This document shows positions 55,801-63,900 of a stretch of 64,000 nt of DNA, piece by piece. The stretch is taken from positions 682,001-746,000 of the forward strand of contig CP026600.1 of NCBI GenBank assembly GCA_003288255.1, in the 5' to 3' direction. The stretch's first letter is position 1, and each line of letters opens with the position of its first letter. The position numbers and the translations under genes are program-made. Below the pieces are notes generated by a model, which did not search any database, was not told the DNA's origin, and saw nothing but the letters and a program-made list of their open reading frames with translations. Source of the stretch: Clostridiaceae bacterium 14S0207 (GTDB lineage: Bacteria > Bacillota > Clostridia > Clostridiales > Clostridiaceae).

Positions 55801-56511
55801 AATAGCAATATAGAATCACCAACTGTGGGGGTTGATGCATTTAAACATATGTCTAATGATAAAGGTATATGTGATATCAAAGAATTAGTATTCTACATGT
55901 CAACGTATACAGATGAAGATGTATTGACAGTAATACCTAAAATTAAAATAGAACAAAAAGAAAATAAGTTTATATTTCAAGTGAAAAATGCTTTAAAAAA
56001 TAAAGCAATAGAAGGAGTAACTTTTGCCGTTGATGGTTTAGGAAAATTTAAAACCGATAAAGAAGGAAAAGTAATTATAGACTTAGATAAAAAGCAAGAG
56101 TATTTAATTAAAATATTTAAAGGAAATGATACCCCGGAAATAATAAGACAAACTCTTAAAGTTACTAGTCCAGGTAAAGAAAAAATAAATGAAGAATTAA
56201 AAAACCAAACAGTAATAAAAAACATAAATAAAGTAACAAAAGTTGAAAATAATAAAGAAATAAAAAATGTTATACAAGTTAGTAATTGTAAAGAACAAAA
56301 ACAAGAAGTTACAGTTATAGAAGTATTATATGATGAAAATGGAAAAGTTATAAAGTTGGATAAAGTTTCTAAGATTTTCGAAAGAAATGAAAAAGGAGAA
56401 TTAGAAACAAAATTAAATATTCCAAGTAAAGGTAAATATACAGTAAAAGTATTTGTATGGGATAATATAGAACAATTAACTGAATTATGTGATACTATTC
56501 AATATAAGTAA
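52876..56511 (+). CDS. Secreted multidomain protein: two alpha/alpha domains, Ig-like domains, DUF4430 (transcobalamin C-terminal-like)
   Basis: 1211 residues; ribosome site GAAGGAGAAG. Signal peptide ends near VNVFATEK (about residue 35). Domain order: helical toroid-like domain 1 (about 40-330; HLVKAILALDMAEAKYDEER, VTSRLIQGLVALGENPLKST); Ig-like (about 340-420; EITVGDSFQVEPKIF); helical domain 2 (about 430-715; ILSYCILALDMAGAKYDNES, QNEDGGFNLGNGYFKNNPVA, TSSVIQGLILNRINPLTSTE); two BIG2-type domains (about 725-815, 815-900; NIVWESSDNSKATVQDGLVK, VVNWESSNEKVVKVY); DUF4430 (about 900-1025; ETTPLEILRQAVGE, PEAGWCYYVVRNNSNIESP); C-terminal beta domains. No sortase motif or SLH domain. Predicted extracellular cobalamin/corrinoid binder by domain plan and riboswitch control. 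Confidence 0.82.
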   Translation: MNRQKQRILAIFLVFTMVFINIFSSISIVNVFATEKDTNELLESEIKECRKNLDMNEQGKFRYHNTIALGLRRAGVIPCDIEKNYDIYTNGDFYNFTRNIIGIIASGNNPKNYKNINYVSKTLKEIKDIYNCEEPEHLVKAILALDMAEAKYDEERAIRKLINMLNDEDGKLVFKFTKSEQDEYDNWEDVVKLDVGATALSLVVLANHREISGVEKAIQGIKNYFKDNQNKKTGFIQDFCFGDQKDSTVVTSRLIQGLVALGENPLKSTEWNVNGKNLLEILLSAKTKKGFKANSKESGDGAEINTKEVLVALTDLKEDNSGYLTLKYTSKLEPFKIELGDILKEITVGDSFQVEPKIFNKDNLLIKDEELGWEISNDNIVHLGNGKFQSKKVGITNVKVYVKSNKDISETFTININKNCGLNEKQKEIINKEIDILKKHFEAYGSYEFLASPAANIANVDKKIIENKIYEYQSLESVFNLSRSIIALIGADLNPRNFKGVNCVDELIKYQMSIGDSKGQFINTYSSDKDRADILSYCILALDMAGAKYDNESAVKALVKLVNNEEYKKVIGYEEARVEGIILTALANYKDVDGVKDAINKLITFLKQKQNEDGGFNLGNGYFKNNPVATSSVIQGLILNRINPLTSTEWIKNNKTMLDSLMMSKYSNDDKPINWGFSKSDEKLGLDYKSTYYVFAALTDLVENESMFNRLKKDTPTINLGEASDIKINSIQKDKLLIGDQLALKANVYDKNKNLLINSNIVWESSDNSKATVQDGLVKVLGAGTVNIIAKVNTSSEGIKDSIQLNLFKNEVKKINIIPEKSRLRVGEKVSVTSEVINTLDEVQSGKVVNWESSNEKVVKVYNGQNEIEGIAPGKAEIIATVDGEKVRQAIEIVVVDQHSCDIKVRIEGLNKTLYDEVLNYNFDTETTPLEILRQAVGEKNIEGKKQLGIGYFITSILGESQKPEAGWCYYVVRNNSNIESPTVGVDAFKHMSNDKGICDIKELVFYMSTYTDEDVLTVIPKIKIEQKENKFIFQVKNALKNKAIEGVTFAVDGLGKFKTDKEGKVIIDLDKKQEYLIKIFKGNDTPEIIRQTLKVTSPGKEKINEELKNQTVIKNINKVTKVENNKEIKNVIQVSNCKEQKQEVTVIEVLYDENGKVIKLDKVSKIFERNEKGELETKLNIPSKGKYTVKVFVWDNIEQLTELCDTIQYK

Positions 56512-56588
56512 TTAATACAAAAAAGTATCTTTTTATGATAAATAACTAATTAAAATTTAATTTGTAAACGATATATATAATAAGCGTA

Positions 56589-56640
56589 CAAACAAGCAAA
56601 ATATTTTATTAAAAATTTTGCTTGTTTGTTATGTTTAATT
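56589..56640 (+). terminator. Strong hairpin inside the B12 operon
   Basis: Perfect 14-bp inverted repeat CAAACAAGCAAAAT / ATTTTGCTTGTTTG, 12-nt loop, tail TTATGTTTAATT. The tail is poor in uninterrupted T, so this may be a partial terminator or an RNA-stabilising element that separates expression of the large surface proteins from the transporter genes. Confidence 0.55.
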
Positions 56641-56675
56641 ATAAATTCATTATAAGATTAGGGGGAGCTATAATA

Positions 56676-57482
56676 ATGAAAAAAAAGCTGTTTAATATTT
56701 TATTAATGTTTATTTTAATTTTTTCTTTTGTAGCCTGTGCACCAAAATCAGATTTACCTAAGGTTGGGATAAGCGGAGAAAAAAATGTAACCAAAACCAG
56801 TAAAGACATAAAAAATACTGATTCTAAAAATAAAGAATCAGTAAATAAGGAAAGTGAATCTAAACAAAAAAATAAAATAAAGACATCTAAAGATGAAAAG
56901 TCTACGAAGGATAGTGATAAAAAATCTAATGAAATAAAAAAAGAGATTAAGAAAAATATAGCTAAGGATTCAAAGAGTAAGTTAATAGATAAAAATTTAA
57001 AAGATGACTCTAATAAAAAAAGTATTAATAATAGTAAAGAAACTAAAAAAACTACAAATATTAATAAAAATATTAAAGAAAAAAGTAAAGAAAAAAATAA
57101 TATATGTACTATTTCTATTGAATGTAGAACAGCTATAAATAAAGGGGTAAATAAAAAAGATGGTTTTACACACCTTCCATCAAATGGAGTAATATTACCT
57201 AAAATGAAGATTTCAATAAAAGATGGGGATACAGTATATGATGTATTACACAAGGTAATAATGCAAAAGAAAATTCACATGGAATTCTCAGGAGGAGGAC
57301 AAAGTATATATATTAAAGGCATCGATAACTTATATGAAATGGATTGTGGTGATTTAAGTGGATGGAAATATTGTGTAAATAATTGGTATCCTAATTATGG
57401 GTGTGGGGCATATAAAGTTAAATCAGGTGATGTAGTTGAATGGAAATATACTTGTGATTTAGGAAAAGATTTAGGACAATAA
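56676..57482 (+). CDS. DUF4430-domain lipoprotein
   Basis: 268 residues from ATG 56676, after TTAGGGGGAG; the upstream in-frame ATGs lie across a hairpin. Lipoprotein signal with lipobox FSFVAC (Cys21). A low-complexity Lys/Ser/Asn linker (about 30-145) reaches out to a C-terminal DUF4430 domain: ISIECRTAINKGVNKKDGFT, MKISIKDGDTVYDVLHKVIM, GIDNLYEMDCGDLSGWKYCV, NNWYPNYGCGAYKVKSGDVV, EWKYTCDLGKDLG. This single beta domain corresponds to the transcobalamin C-terminal domain. Placed directly before ecfT, it likely hands substrate to the transporter. Confidence 0.88.
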   Translation: MKKKLFNILLMFILIFSFVACAPKSDLPKVGISGEKNVTKTSKDIKNTDSKNKESVNKESESKQKNKIKTSKDEKSTKDSDKKSNEIKKEIKKNIAKDSKSKLIDKNLKDDSNKKSINNSKETKKTTNINKNIKEKSKEKNNICTISIECRTAINKGVNKKDGFTHLPSNGVILPKMKISIKDGDTVYDVLHKVIMQKKIHMEFSGGGQSIYIKGIDNLYEMDCGDLSGWKYCVNNWYPNYGCGAYKVKSGDVVEWKYTCDLGKDLGQ

Positions 57483-57511
57483 AAAAGTTATTACGTTAAA
57501 GGAGAGAAGAA

Positions 57512-58396
57512 TTGGTAATGAACAGTGTTTTTTCAGATTATCATCCTATAGTTAGCTTTTCTTATTTTACCATAATAATAATTTTTACAATGATATTTAA
57601 ACATCCAATATTTATAGGTATTTCTTTAATAAGCGCTATAGTTTATGCATTAATTCTAAATGGCAAAAAAGCTTTAAAACTTAATATTCTATTTGGGTTA
57701 CCTATGTTTATTATGATAGCAATTGCTAATCCTATTTTTTCTCATAAAGGGGCTACTATACTGTTTTATTTAAGAGGAAATCCAATAACTTTAGAATCTA
57801 TAATGTATGGCATAATTTCTGCGTCTATGATGCTTTCTATAATAATGTGGTTTAATGTATATAATGTAATAATAACGTCTGATAAGCTTATATATATTTT
57901 TGGAAGAATAATGCCTTCTATTGCTTTAATGATAAGTATGACATTAAGACTAATACCAAAATTAGTACATCAAACTAAAGTTATAACGGAGACACAGAGA
58001 ACTGTGGGACTAGATTGTAATAGTGGAAAGCTAATGGTGAAAGTTAAAAGTTGTATGAGAGTACTATCTATTCTAGTTACATGGGCATTAGAAGATGCAG
58101 TTCAAACCGCCGATTCTATGAAGGCAAGAGGATATGGATATGGTAAAAGAACTACTTTTACCATTTTTAAATTTACTAAACAAGATGGAATTATGTTAAG
58201 TTTTATAATTTTAGTAGTTATAATTTGTTTCATAGGATATGGTGTTGGAATTGGAAATTTAAGGTTTTACCCTACAATAGCTCATATCAAGTTCGATAAA
58301 TTATCTATATTAATGTATATAGCATTTCTTATAATAAATAGTTTGCCTATCTTTTTAGAATTAAGGGAGGAAATTAAATGGAAGTCATTAAAATAG
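57512..58396 (+). CDS. ecfT: ECF transporter transmembrane (T) component
   Basis: 294 residues from TTG 57512 (seven bases after GGAG); ATG 57518 is an alternative two codons later. Five to six membrane helices (FSYFTIIIIFTMIFKHPIFI; LNILFGLPMFIMIAIANPIF; SIMYGIISASMMLSIIMWFN) with the cytoplasmic coupling helices LRLIPKLVHQTKVITETQRT and DSMKARGYGYGKRT (A-x-x-x-R-G type motif) that contact the ATPases. Overlaps the ATPase gene by 19 bases. Confidence 0.92.
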   Translation: MVMNSVFSDYHPIVSFSYFTIIIIFTMIFKHPIFIGISLISAIVYALILNGKKALKLNILFGLPMFIMIAIANPIFSHKGATILFYLRGNPITLESIMYGIISASMMLSIIMWFNVYNVIITSDKLIYIFGRIMPSIALMISMTLRLIPKLVHQTKVITETQRTVGLDCNSGKLMVKVKSCMRVLSILVTWALEDAVQTADSMKARGYGYGKRTTFTIFKFTKQDGIMLSFIILVVIICFIGYGVGIGNLRFYPTIAHIKFDKLSILMYIAFLIINSLPIFLELREEIKWKSLK

Positions 58397-60063
58397 AAAA
58401 TCTTAATTTTTCATATCCAAATCAAAATAAAAAATCCTTAAAAGATATAAATTTAAATATATTAGAGGGAGAATTAGTGCTTATATGTGGACAATCGGGG
58501 TGTGGTAAGACAACATTATTGAGACACATAAAACCGGAACTTACACCCTTTGGAGATAGACAAGGCAAGATTAAATATTATGATAAAAATATATATGAAT
58601 ATGATGAATTAAAAACTTCTTGTGAAATTGGATATGTCATGCAAAATCCAGATACTCAAATAGTTACAGATAAGGTATGGCATGAACTTGCTTTTGGATT
58701 GGAAAACATGGGAATGGATTCTCCTACTATAAGAAGAAGAGTTGCAGAAATGGCAAGTTATTTTGGAATCCAAACTTGGTTTAGAAAAAATATTAACGAA
58801 TTATCAGGAGGACAAAAACAATTATTGAATCTAGCTGCAATAATGGTTATGCAACCTAAATTACTTATCTTAGATGAACCTACATCTCAACTTGACCCTA
58901 TAGCTTCAAAAGATTTTTTAGATACTATAGTTAAAATAAATAGGGATTTAGGAACAACTATTATAATAACTGAACATCAGCTAGAAGATATATTTCCTAT
59001 ATCAGATAAAGTTGTAGTTATGGAAAATGGAGAGATATTATGTTGTGCTAATCCTAAAGACGTAATTAAAGAATTAGGTATAAAAGATAAAGAACAAAAA
59101 ATATCTAAATCTTTACCAACACCAGTAAGAATATATAAAGAAATTGAATTTGGAGATGAATGTCCTCTTACTATAAGAGAAGGAAAAAAATGGATCAACA
59201 AGATTATAAATAAAGATTTTTTTAAAGCAAGTAAAATTAAAAAAAATGAAGTTTTAAAAGGAGAAGTAGCAATTGAATTAAAGAATGTTTGGTTTAGATA
59301 TGATAAAATTTGTGAACCTATTTTAAGAGATGTTTCACTTAAAGTATATAAAAATGAGATTTATTCTATACTTGGGGGTAATGGAGCAGGAAAGACTACT
59401 ACATTGTGCATTATGTCTAATCAACTAAAGGCAATTAAAGGTAAGATATTAATTAATAATAAAGATATTAATAAGTTTAAAGGAGGAAGTTTATTTAAAG
59501 AAAATATGGCTGTACTTCCTCAAAATCCACAATCTTTATTTGTTTTTAATACCCTAAAGGAAGATTTGTTAGAAATTTATACTTATTCTAAATTGAATAA
59601 AGAGAAAAAGATAAAAAATGTTATGGAAATATCTGAACAATTTGGAATAAAACATTTGTTAGAGCAACATCCATATGATCTTAGTGGAGGTGAACTGCAA
59701 AAGGCAGCAATGGCAAAAATAATGCTTTTAAAACCTAAAATTCTATTATTAGATGAACCGACAAAAGGTTTGGATGCTTATTCAAAAGAAGAAATAGGGG
59801 AATTGTTAATAAAATTTAAAAATAAAGGTATGTCTATTATAATGGTAACTCATGATATAGAATTTAGTGCAACATATTCTGATAGATGTGCATTGTTTTT
59901 CGATGGAAATATTGTATCAGAGGATATTCCAAAAATATTTTTTGCAAATAATAATTTTTATACTACTGCCGCTAATAGGATGATAAGACATATTGTAAGT
60001 GATGCAATAACTTGTGAGGATGTGGTAAAGATATGCAAAACAGTAAGATTGGTAAAAGATTAA
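58378..60063 (+). CDS. ECF transporter double ATPase (fused EcfA-EcfA')
   Basis: 561 residues; ribosome site GGAGGAAATTAA. Two ABC ATPase domains in one chain. First: Walker A LICGQSGCGKTTLLRHI, Q-loop GYVMQNPDTQIVTDKVWHEL, signature NELSGGQKQLLNLAAIM, Walker B LLILDEPTSQLDP, switch TEHQ. Second (from about residue 300): SILGGNGAGKTTTLCI, VLPQNPQSLFV, DLSGGELQKAAMAKIML, ILLLDEPTKGLD, MVTHD. The AQNPD-like Q-loop is characteristic of ECF ATPases. Together with EcfT it forms the energy module, here apparently dedicated to the adjacent S component rather than shared. Confidence 0.95.
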   Translation: MEVIKIENLNFSYPNQNKKSLKDINLNILEGELVLICGQSGCGKTTLLRHIKPELTPFGDRQGKIKYYDKNIYEYDELKTSCEIGYVMQNPDTQIVTDKVWHELAFGLENMGMDSPTIRRRVAEMASYFGIQTWFRKNINELSGGQKQLLNLAAIMVMQPKLLILDEPTSQLDPIASKDFLDTIVKINRDLGTTIIITEHQLEDIFPISDKVVVMENGEILCCANPKDVIKELGIKDKEQKISKSLPTPVRIYKEIEFGDECPLTIREGKKWINKIINKDFFKASKIKKNEVLKGEVAIELKNVWFRYDKICEPILRDVSLKVYKNEIYSILGGNGAGKTTTLCIMSNQLKAIKGKILINNKDINKFKGGSLFKENMAVLPQNPQSLFVFNTLKEDLLEIYTYSKLNKEKKIKNVMEISEQFGIKHLLEQHPYDLSGGELQKAAMAKIMLLKPKILLLDEPTKGLDAYSKEEIGELLIKFKNKGMSIIMVTHDIEFSATYSDRCALFFDGNIVSEDIPKIFFANNNFYTTAANRMIRHIVSDAITCEDVVKICKTVRLVKD

Positions 60064-60737
60064 AGATATCAACTATTTTTATATTAGTCATTTTTCCATT
60101 ATTATTATTGTTATATTCATTATATGATAATAGAAATTACGCTTTAATTAGTATTATATTTATAGTCTTATCAATGTTGCCTTTTTTTATGTTATTTGAA
60201 ATGAAAAAACCAAGAGCAAGAGAATGGGTACCACTTGCAGTAATGGCTGCTATAGCAGCTATAGGGCGTATTGTTTTTGCCCCTATACCTAGCTTTAAAC
60301 CTACAACAGCTATAATAATAATAACTTCAGTTGTTTTTGGACCAGAATCAGGATTTTTAACAGGTACTATTACAGCTATAGCGTCTAATTTATTTTTTGG
60401 ACAAGGGCCTTGGACTCCTTGGCAAATGTTTGCTTGGGGGACTATAGGATTTTTAGCAGGAGTATTATCTAAATTCAAGATATTAAATAAAAGATGGAAG
60501 TTATGTGTTTATGGAATGGTATCAGGTTTCCTTTTTGGTTGGATAATGAATATTTGGGCCGCTACAGGTTTTATTAATGAAATTTCCTGGAAAATGTTTG
60601 CTATGCTATATGTCTCAAGTTTTTGGTTTGATTTTACACATGGAATAGCTACTGTTGTATTTCTATATTTATTATCTGAATCTTGGATAGCCAAGTTAGA
60701 AAGAATTAAAATGAAATTTGGATTAATTGAAAGATAA
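60033..60737 (+). CDS. ECF transporter substrate-binding (S) component, probably cobalamin/corrinoid
   Basis: 234 residues, overlapping the ATPase gene by 31 bases. About six helices: STIFILVIFPLLLLLYSLYD, YALISIIFIVLSMLPFFMLF, then REWVPLAVMAAIAAIGRIVF with the small-residue pattern that packs against EcfT, FKPTTAIIIITSVVFGPESG, FLTGTITAIASNLFFGQGPW, TPWQMFAWGTIGFLAGVLSK. The GQGPWTPWQM segment is shared by a group of S components found beside B12 riboswitches (CbrT-like). Specificity for cobalamin is inferred from the riboswitch and the DUF4430 partners; the sequence alone does not prove it. Confidence 0.82.
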   Translation: MQNSKIGKRLKISTIFILVIFPLLLLLYSLYDNRNYALISIIFIVLSMLPFFMLFEMKKPRAREWVPLAVMAAIAAIGRIVFAPIPSFKPTTAIIIITSVVFGPESGFLTGTITAIASNLFFGQGPWTPWQMFAWGTIGFLAGVLSKFKILNKRWKLCVYGMVSGFLFGWIMNIWAATGFINEISWKMFAMLYVSSFWFDFTHGIATVVFLYLLSESWIAKLERIKMKFGLIER

Positions 60738-60871
60738 ATAAGCAATTCATAATATGTTAACTTATAATCTATTAAAATGAGTTTATAATTTAGAATGAAT
60801 ATATTAGAATAATATATTGTGGTATTAAATTATATAATAATTTTAAAATTAGAATATAAGGAGATGAAAAT

Positions 60872-62254
60872 ATGGCTAGCAATACTACAGATTTAGGAAA
60901 AGAAAGAGTAGGTAAGTTGCTATTCAAATTAGCTACACCTGCTATTATTGCACAATTAGTAAATGTACTATATAACATAATTGATAGAATATTTATAGGT
61001 AGAATACCCAATGGTGAAATAGCTATGGCAGGTGTAGGAGTTGCTTTTCCAATTATAATGATAGTATCCGCCTTTAGTGCACTTATTGGTATGGGAGGTG
61101 CACCCTTAGCAGCAATTAAAATGGGGAAAGATGATAATAAAGGTGCTGAAAAAATATTAAGTAATAGTTTTTCAATGTTAATAATATTAGCTGTAATTTT
61201 GACAACTATATTTTTGATTTTTAAAGAACCAATTTTATGGGTTTTTGGTGCAAGTAATGCAACAATAGGTTTTGCAAATGATTATTTAACAATCTATCTT
61301 ATAGGAACAGTATTTGTTCAAATTGCATTGGGAATGAATCCATTTATTAATACCCAAGGATTTGCAAAAACAGGAATGATAACAGTAATGATAGGGGCCT
61401 TAATAAATATAATATTTGATCCTATATTTATTTTTAGTTTTAATATGGGAGTTAAAGGAGCTGCTATTGCTACAGTATTAGGACAATGTGTATCGGCAAT
61501 ATGGGTTTTATTTTTCTTATTTGGGAAAAAAAGTACCCTAAAAATTAGAAAAAAATATTTAATGCCTAATACAAAAATAATGTTAACAATTATGGCCTTA
61601 GGAATTTCTCCATTTATAATGCAAGCTACTGAAAGTTTGGTATTAATAACAATGAATAATAAATTACAAATGTATGGAGGAGATTTAGCAGTAGGGGCTA
61701 TGACTATAATGAGTAGTATCATGCAAATAGTAATGCTTCCACTTATAGGATTATCTCAAGGAGCTCAACCAATTATAAGTTATAACTTTGGTGCTAAAAA
61801 TTTAGAAAGAGTAAAGAAAACATTTAAGTTATTAATTACTTTATGTATTGCATATACGACTATTATGTGGGTTGCACTTATGATATTCCCAAAAGTATTT
61901 GTAGGAATATTTAATAATAAACCTGAGTTAGTACAAATCACATCATGGAGTATAAGAATATACTTTGCAGGTATTTTCCTGTTTGGAGCACAAATAGCAT
62001 GTCAACAGACTTTTTTAGCACTTGGACAAGCTAAAATTTCTTTGCTATTAGCATTACTTAGAAAAATAGCATTATTGATACCATTAATTTTTATACTTCC
62101 TATGTTTATGAAAGATAGATTACAAGGTGTTTTAACAGCAGAGCCAGTTTCAGATATATTGGCAGCAATTACTACTATAATATGTTTCATTGTGTTTTAT
62201 AAGAAACATCTAAAAGAAGTACTGGAAGGAAATTCAGATACACAAGGCATATAA
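60872..62254 (+). CDS. MATE-family efflux transporter
   Basis: 460 residues; ribosome site TAAGGAGATG. Twelve membrane helices in two related halves: RVGKLLFKLATPAIIAQLVN, LYNIIDRIFIGRIPNGEIAM, GMGGAPLAAIKMGKDDNKGA and in the second half PFIMQATESLVLITMNNKLQ, IGLSQGAQPIISYNFGAKNL. MATE pumps export cationic drugs or metabolites with Na+ or H+. It follows the ECF operon by 134 bases with no obvious terminator; read-through or an own promoter are both possible. Confidence 0.93.
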   Translation: MASNTTDLGKERVGKLLFKLATPAIIAQLVNVLYNIIDRIFIGRIPNGEIAMAGVGVAFPIIMIVSAFSALIGMGGAPLAAIKMGKDDNKGAEKILSNSFSMLIILAVILTTIFLIFKEPILWVFGASNATIGFANDYLTIYLIGTVFVQIALGMNPFINTQGFAKTGMITVMIGALINIIFDPIFIFSFNMGVKGAAIATVLGQCVSAIWVLFFLFGKKSTLKIRKKYLMPNTKIMLTIMALGISPFIMQATESLVLITMNNKLQMYGGDLAVGAMTIMSSIMQIVMLPLIGLSQGAQPIISYNFGAKNLERVKKTFKLLITLCIAYTTIMWVALMIFPKVFVGIFNNKPELVQITSWSIRIYFAGIFLFGAQIACQQTFLALGQAKISLLLALLRKIALLIPLIFILPMFMKDRLQGVLTAEPVSDILAAITTIICFIVFYKKHLKEVLEGNSDTQGI

Positions 62255-62426
62255 TTTTTTTTGGAAAGTAAATGAACAATCATTCATAAGAGTACAAATA
62301 AAAAAACCTAAAGAAATATATTTTTCTACTAATATGTACAAATATCAACAGTATTTCATAATATAATATTGAGGTAAAATACAGCTTGAAAATAAACAAG
62401 TATAAACTTTAGAATTAGAGGCAATC

Positions 62427-63149
62427 ATGATTAATAATAAAATTGAGGATTGTGATAGTTTGAACCAAAGAAAAACAGAAATTTTAATGAGAACAAAGGA
62501 TTTTACCATATATTATGATGAAAAGTATAAGGTAAGAATTAAAATGAAGAATGAGGAAATGAAGGATATAGTAGATGTAGAAAGAACAGTAATGGAAATC
62601 AATAATTTACCATTGAATAGCAATATAAGAAGAAATTATGGACAAGATATCGCAAATATCTATAAAATTGCATATTTAAGCGGAAATGAAGAAGCAATAA
62701 AAATGGGAAAAGAATTAAAAATGCATTTAGAATACAACCTTATAGTGTACAAAAAAATTCAATTTATTTTGCCATGTGTTATATTTACAATAATATCAAT
62801 TTTATTAGGTAGCTTTTTAGAATTTATGTCACAGGAATTAGCTTATTCGTTAATATATGGTCCTATTGGAGGAATATTATCTATAGCCGTTAATCAAAAT
62901 CAATTGAAGATAGACTATAAAGTAGAAAATAAAATAATGATAATAGAAGCAGTGAAAATGATGGCTTTATCTGTTATTATGGCACAGATAGGATTTATAG
63001 CTATTAAATCACAGATGATTTTTGGCGATATTGATTTTGATAAAAATAATTATAAATTGTTTTTAAGTTTAATAATGTTTGGATATAGTCAAAATTTTAT
63101 ACCAAATCTTTTAGATAAATTAGGAAGTACCTTAGATAAAAAGAAATAA
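62427..63149 (+). CDS. Unknown membrane protein
   Basis: 240 residues. The first 110 are hydrophilic (TKDFTIYYDEKYKVRIKMKN; VERTVMEINNLPLNSNIRRN; IANIYKIAYLSGNEEAIKMG), the rest has three to four helices (about 112-130 IQFILPCVIFTIISILLGSF, 137-153 LAYSLIYGPIGGILSI, 172-190, 205-222). No motif recognised. Ribosome site AGAGGC is moderate. A terminator follows. Confidence 0.6.
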   Translation: MINNKIEDCDSLNQRKTEILMRTKDFTIYYDEKYKVRIKMKNEEMKDIVDVERTVMEINNLPLNSNIRRNYGQDIANIYKIAYLSGNEEAIKMGKELKMHLEYNLIVYKKIQFILPCVIFTIISILLGSFLEFMSQELAYSLIYGPIGGILSIAVNQNQLKIDYKVENKIMIIEAVKMMALSVIMAQIGFIAIKSQMIFGDIDFDKNNYKLFLSLIMFGYSQNFIPNLLDKLGSTLDKKK

Positions 63150-63160
63150 TAAAAATTATT

Positions 63161-63199
63161 AGACAAAGAGTGATTAGATTATCTCTTTGTCTTTTTCAT
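63161..63199 (+). terminator. Intrinsic terminator
   Basis: AGACAAAGAG / CTCTTTGTCT perfect 10-bp stem, T-rich tail. Confidence 0.9.
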
Positions 63200-63900
63200 T
63201 TAGATAAATTTTATAAATAAAAAAATATTCATGACCAGTTAAAGAAAAAACTAACAAAGGTTAATAGTCTAAATATAGTAGAACAATAAAAATAAAAAGG
63301 CATAAAAAATATAAATGTTAACGAAATGTAAATTTTAATAAAAATAAAATTTAACAAAGCAATATAAGAAATTGTATTAATAATTATAAGTGAAAATATG
63401 AAATACTTTTATTTAAATAAATAATAAGTAGGAAATTGAAACTTTATGAAATTTATTAGAATAAAAATTTCACAAATAATCTAACAATATAGTATATTTT
63501 CATAGTACTACTTAAAATAATAAAAGTATAAATCATTTATAATATTTAAGATTTAAAGTTAATTGTTAAAAAATAGCAATAATATACGAAAAAAAATACA
63601 TAATATGGCTAATTATATATTTTTTTAAAGTTAGACTTATATAATTTAAGAACAAAACACAAAGTAAATTAACAAATATTCAAAAAAGTGATATAATAGA
63701 GAAAATTGTAGTTTTCGTATCTGAATAAAAAGATTACAAAGAAAAACTTTAATAAAATTAAATTTTAATTTAAAATAAAGTTAAACTATACAGTTAGAAA
63801 TCAATTTAAGCTAAATTTAAACAAAATAAATTTAAAACTGTTAAAATTTAATCAGTGATTAATTTAAAATCAGTTAGTTTATAGGAAGAAGGGATAAAAA
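63200..63900. other. Long gene-free AT-rich region upstream of the last gene
   Basis: About 700 bases at roughly 85 percent A+T with no supported gene on either strand. A promoter candidate is at 63669-63697. Several TTAACA/TGTTAA half-sites (for example 63564-63570, 63669-63674 and 63838-63844) could be parts of Rex-type redox operators, but no full palindrome is convincing. Confidence 0.5.
63669..63697 (+). promoter_or_regulatory. Promoter candidate for the last gene
   Basis: TTAACA (63669-63674), 17-base spacer, TATAAT (63692-63697); implies a leader of about 200 bases. Confidence 0.5.

Noticed and set aside
56639-57253. 204-codon frame antisense to the DUF4430 lipoprotein gene
   Set aside because: Composition mirrors the Lys/Ser linker; no start signals.
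63555-63900. Rex operator (TTGTTAA-N4-TTAACAA) before the partial NuoE-like gene
   Set aside because: Only half-sites and one imperfect match (near 63563) with wrong spacing; not strong enough to call.
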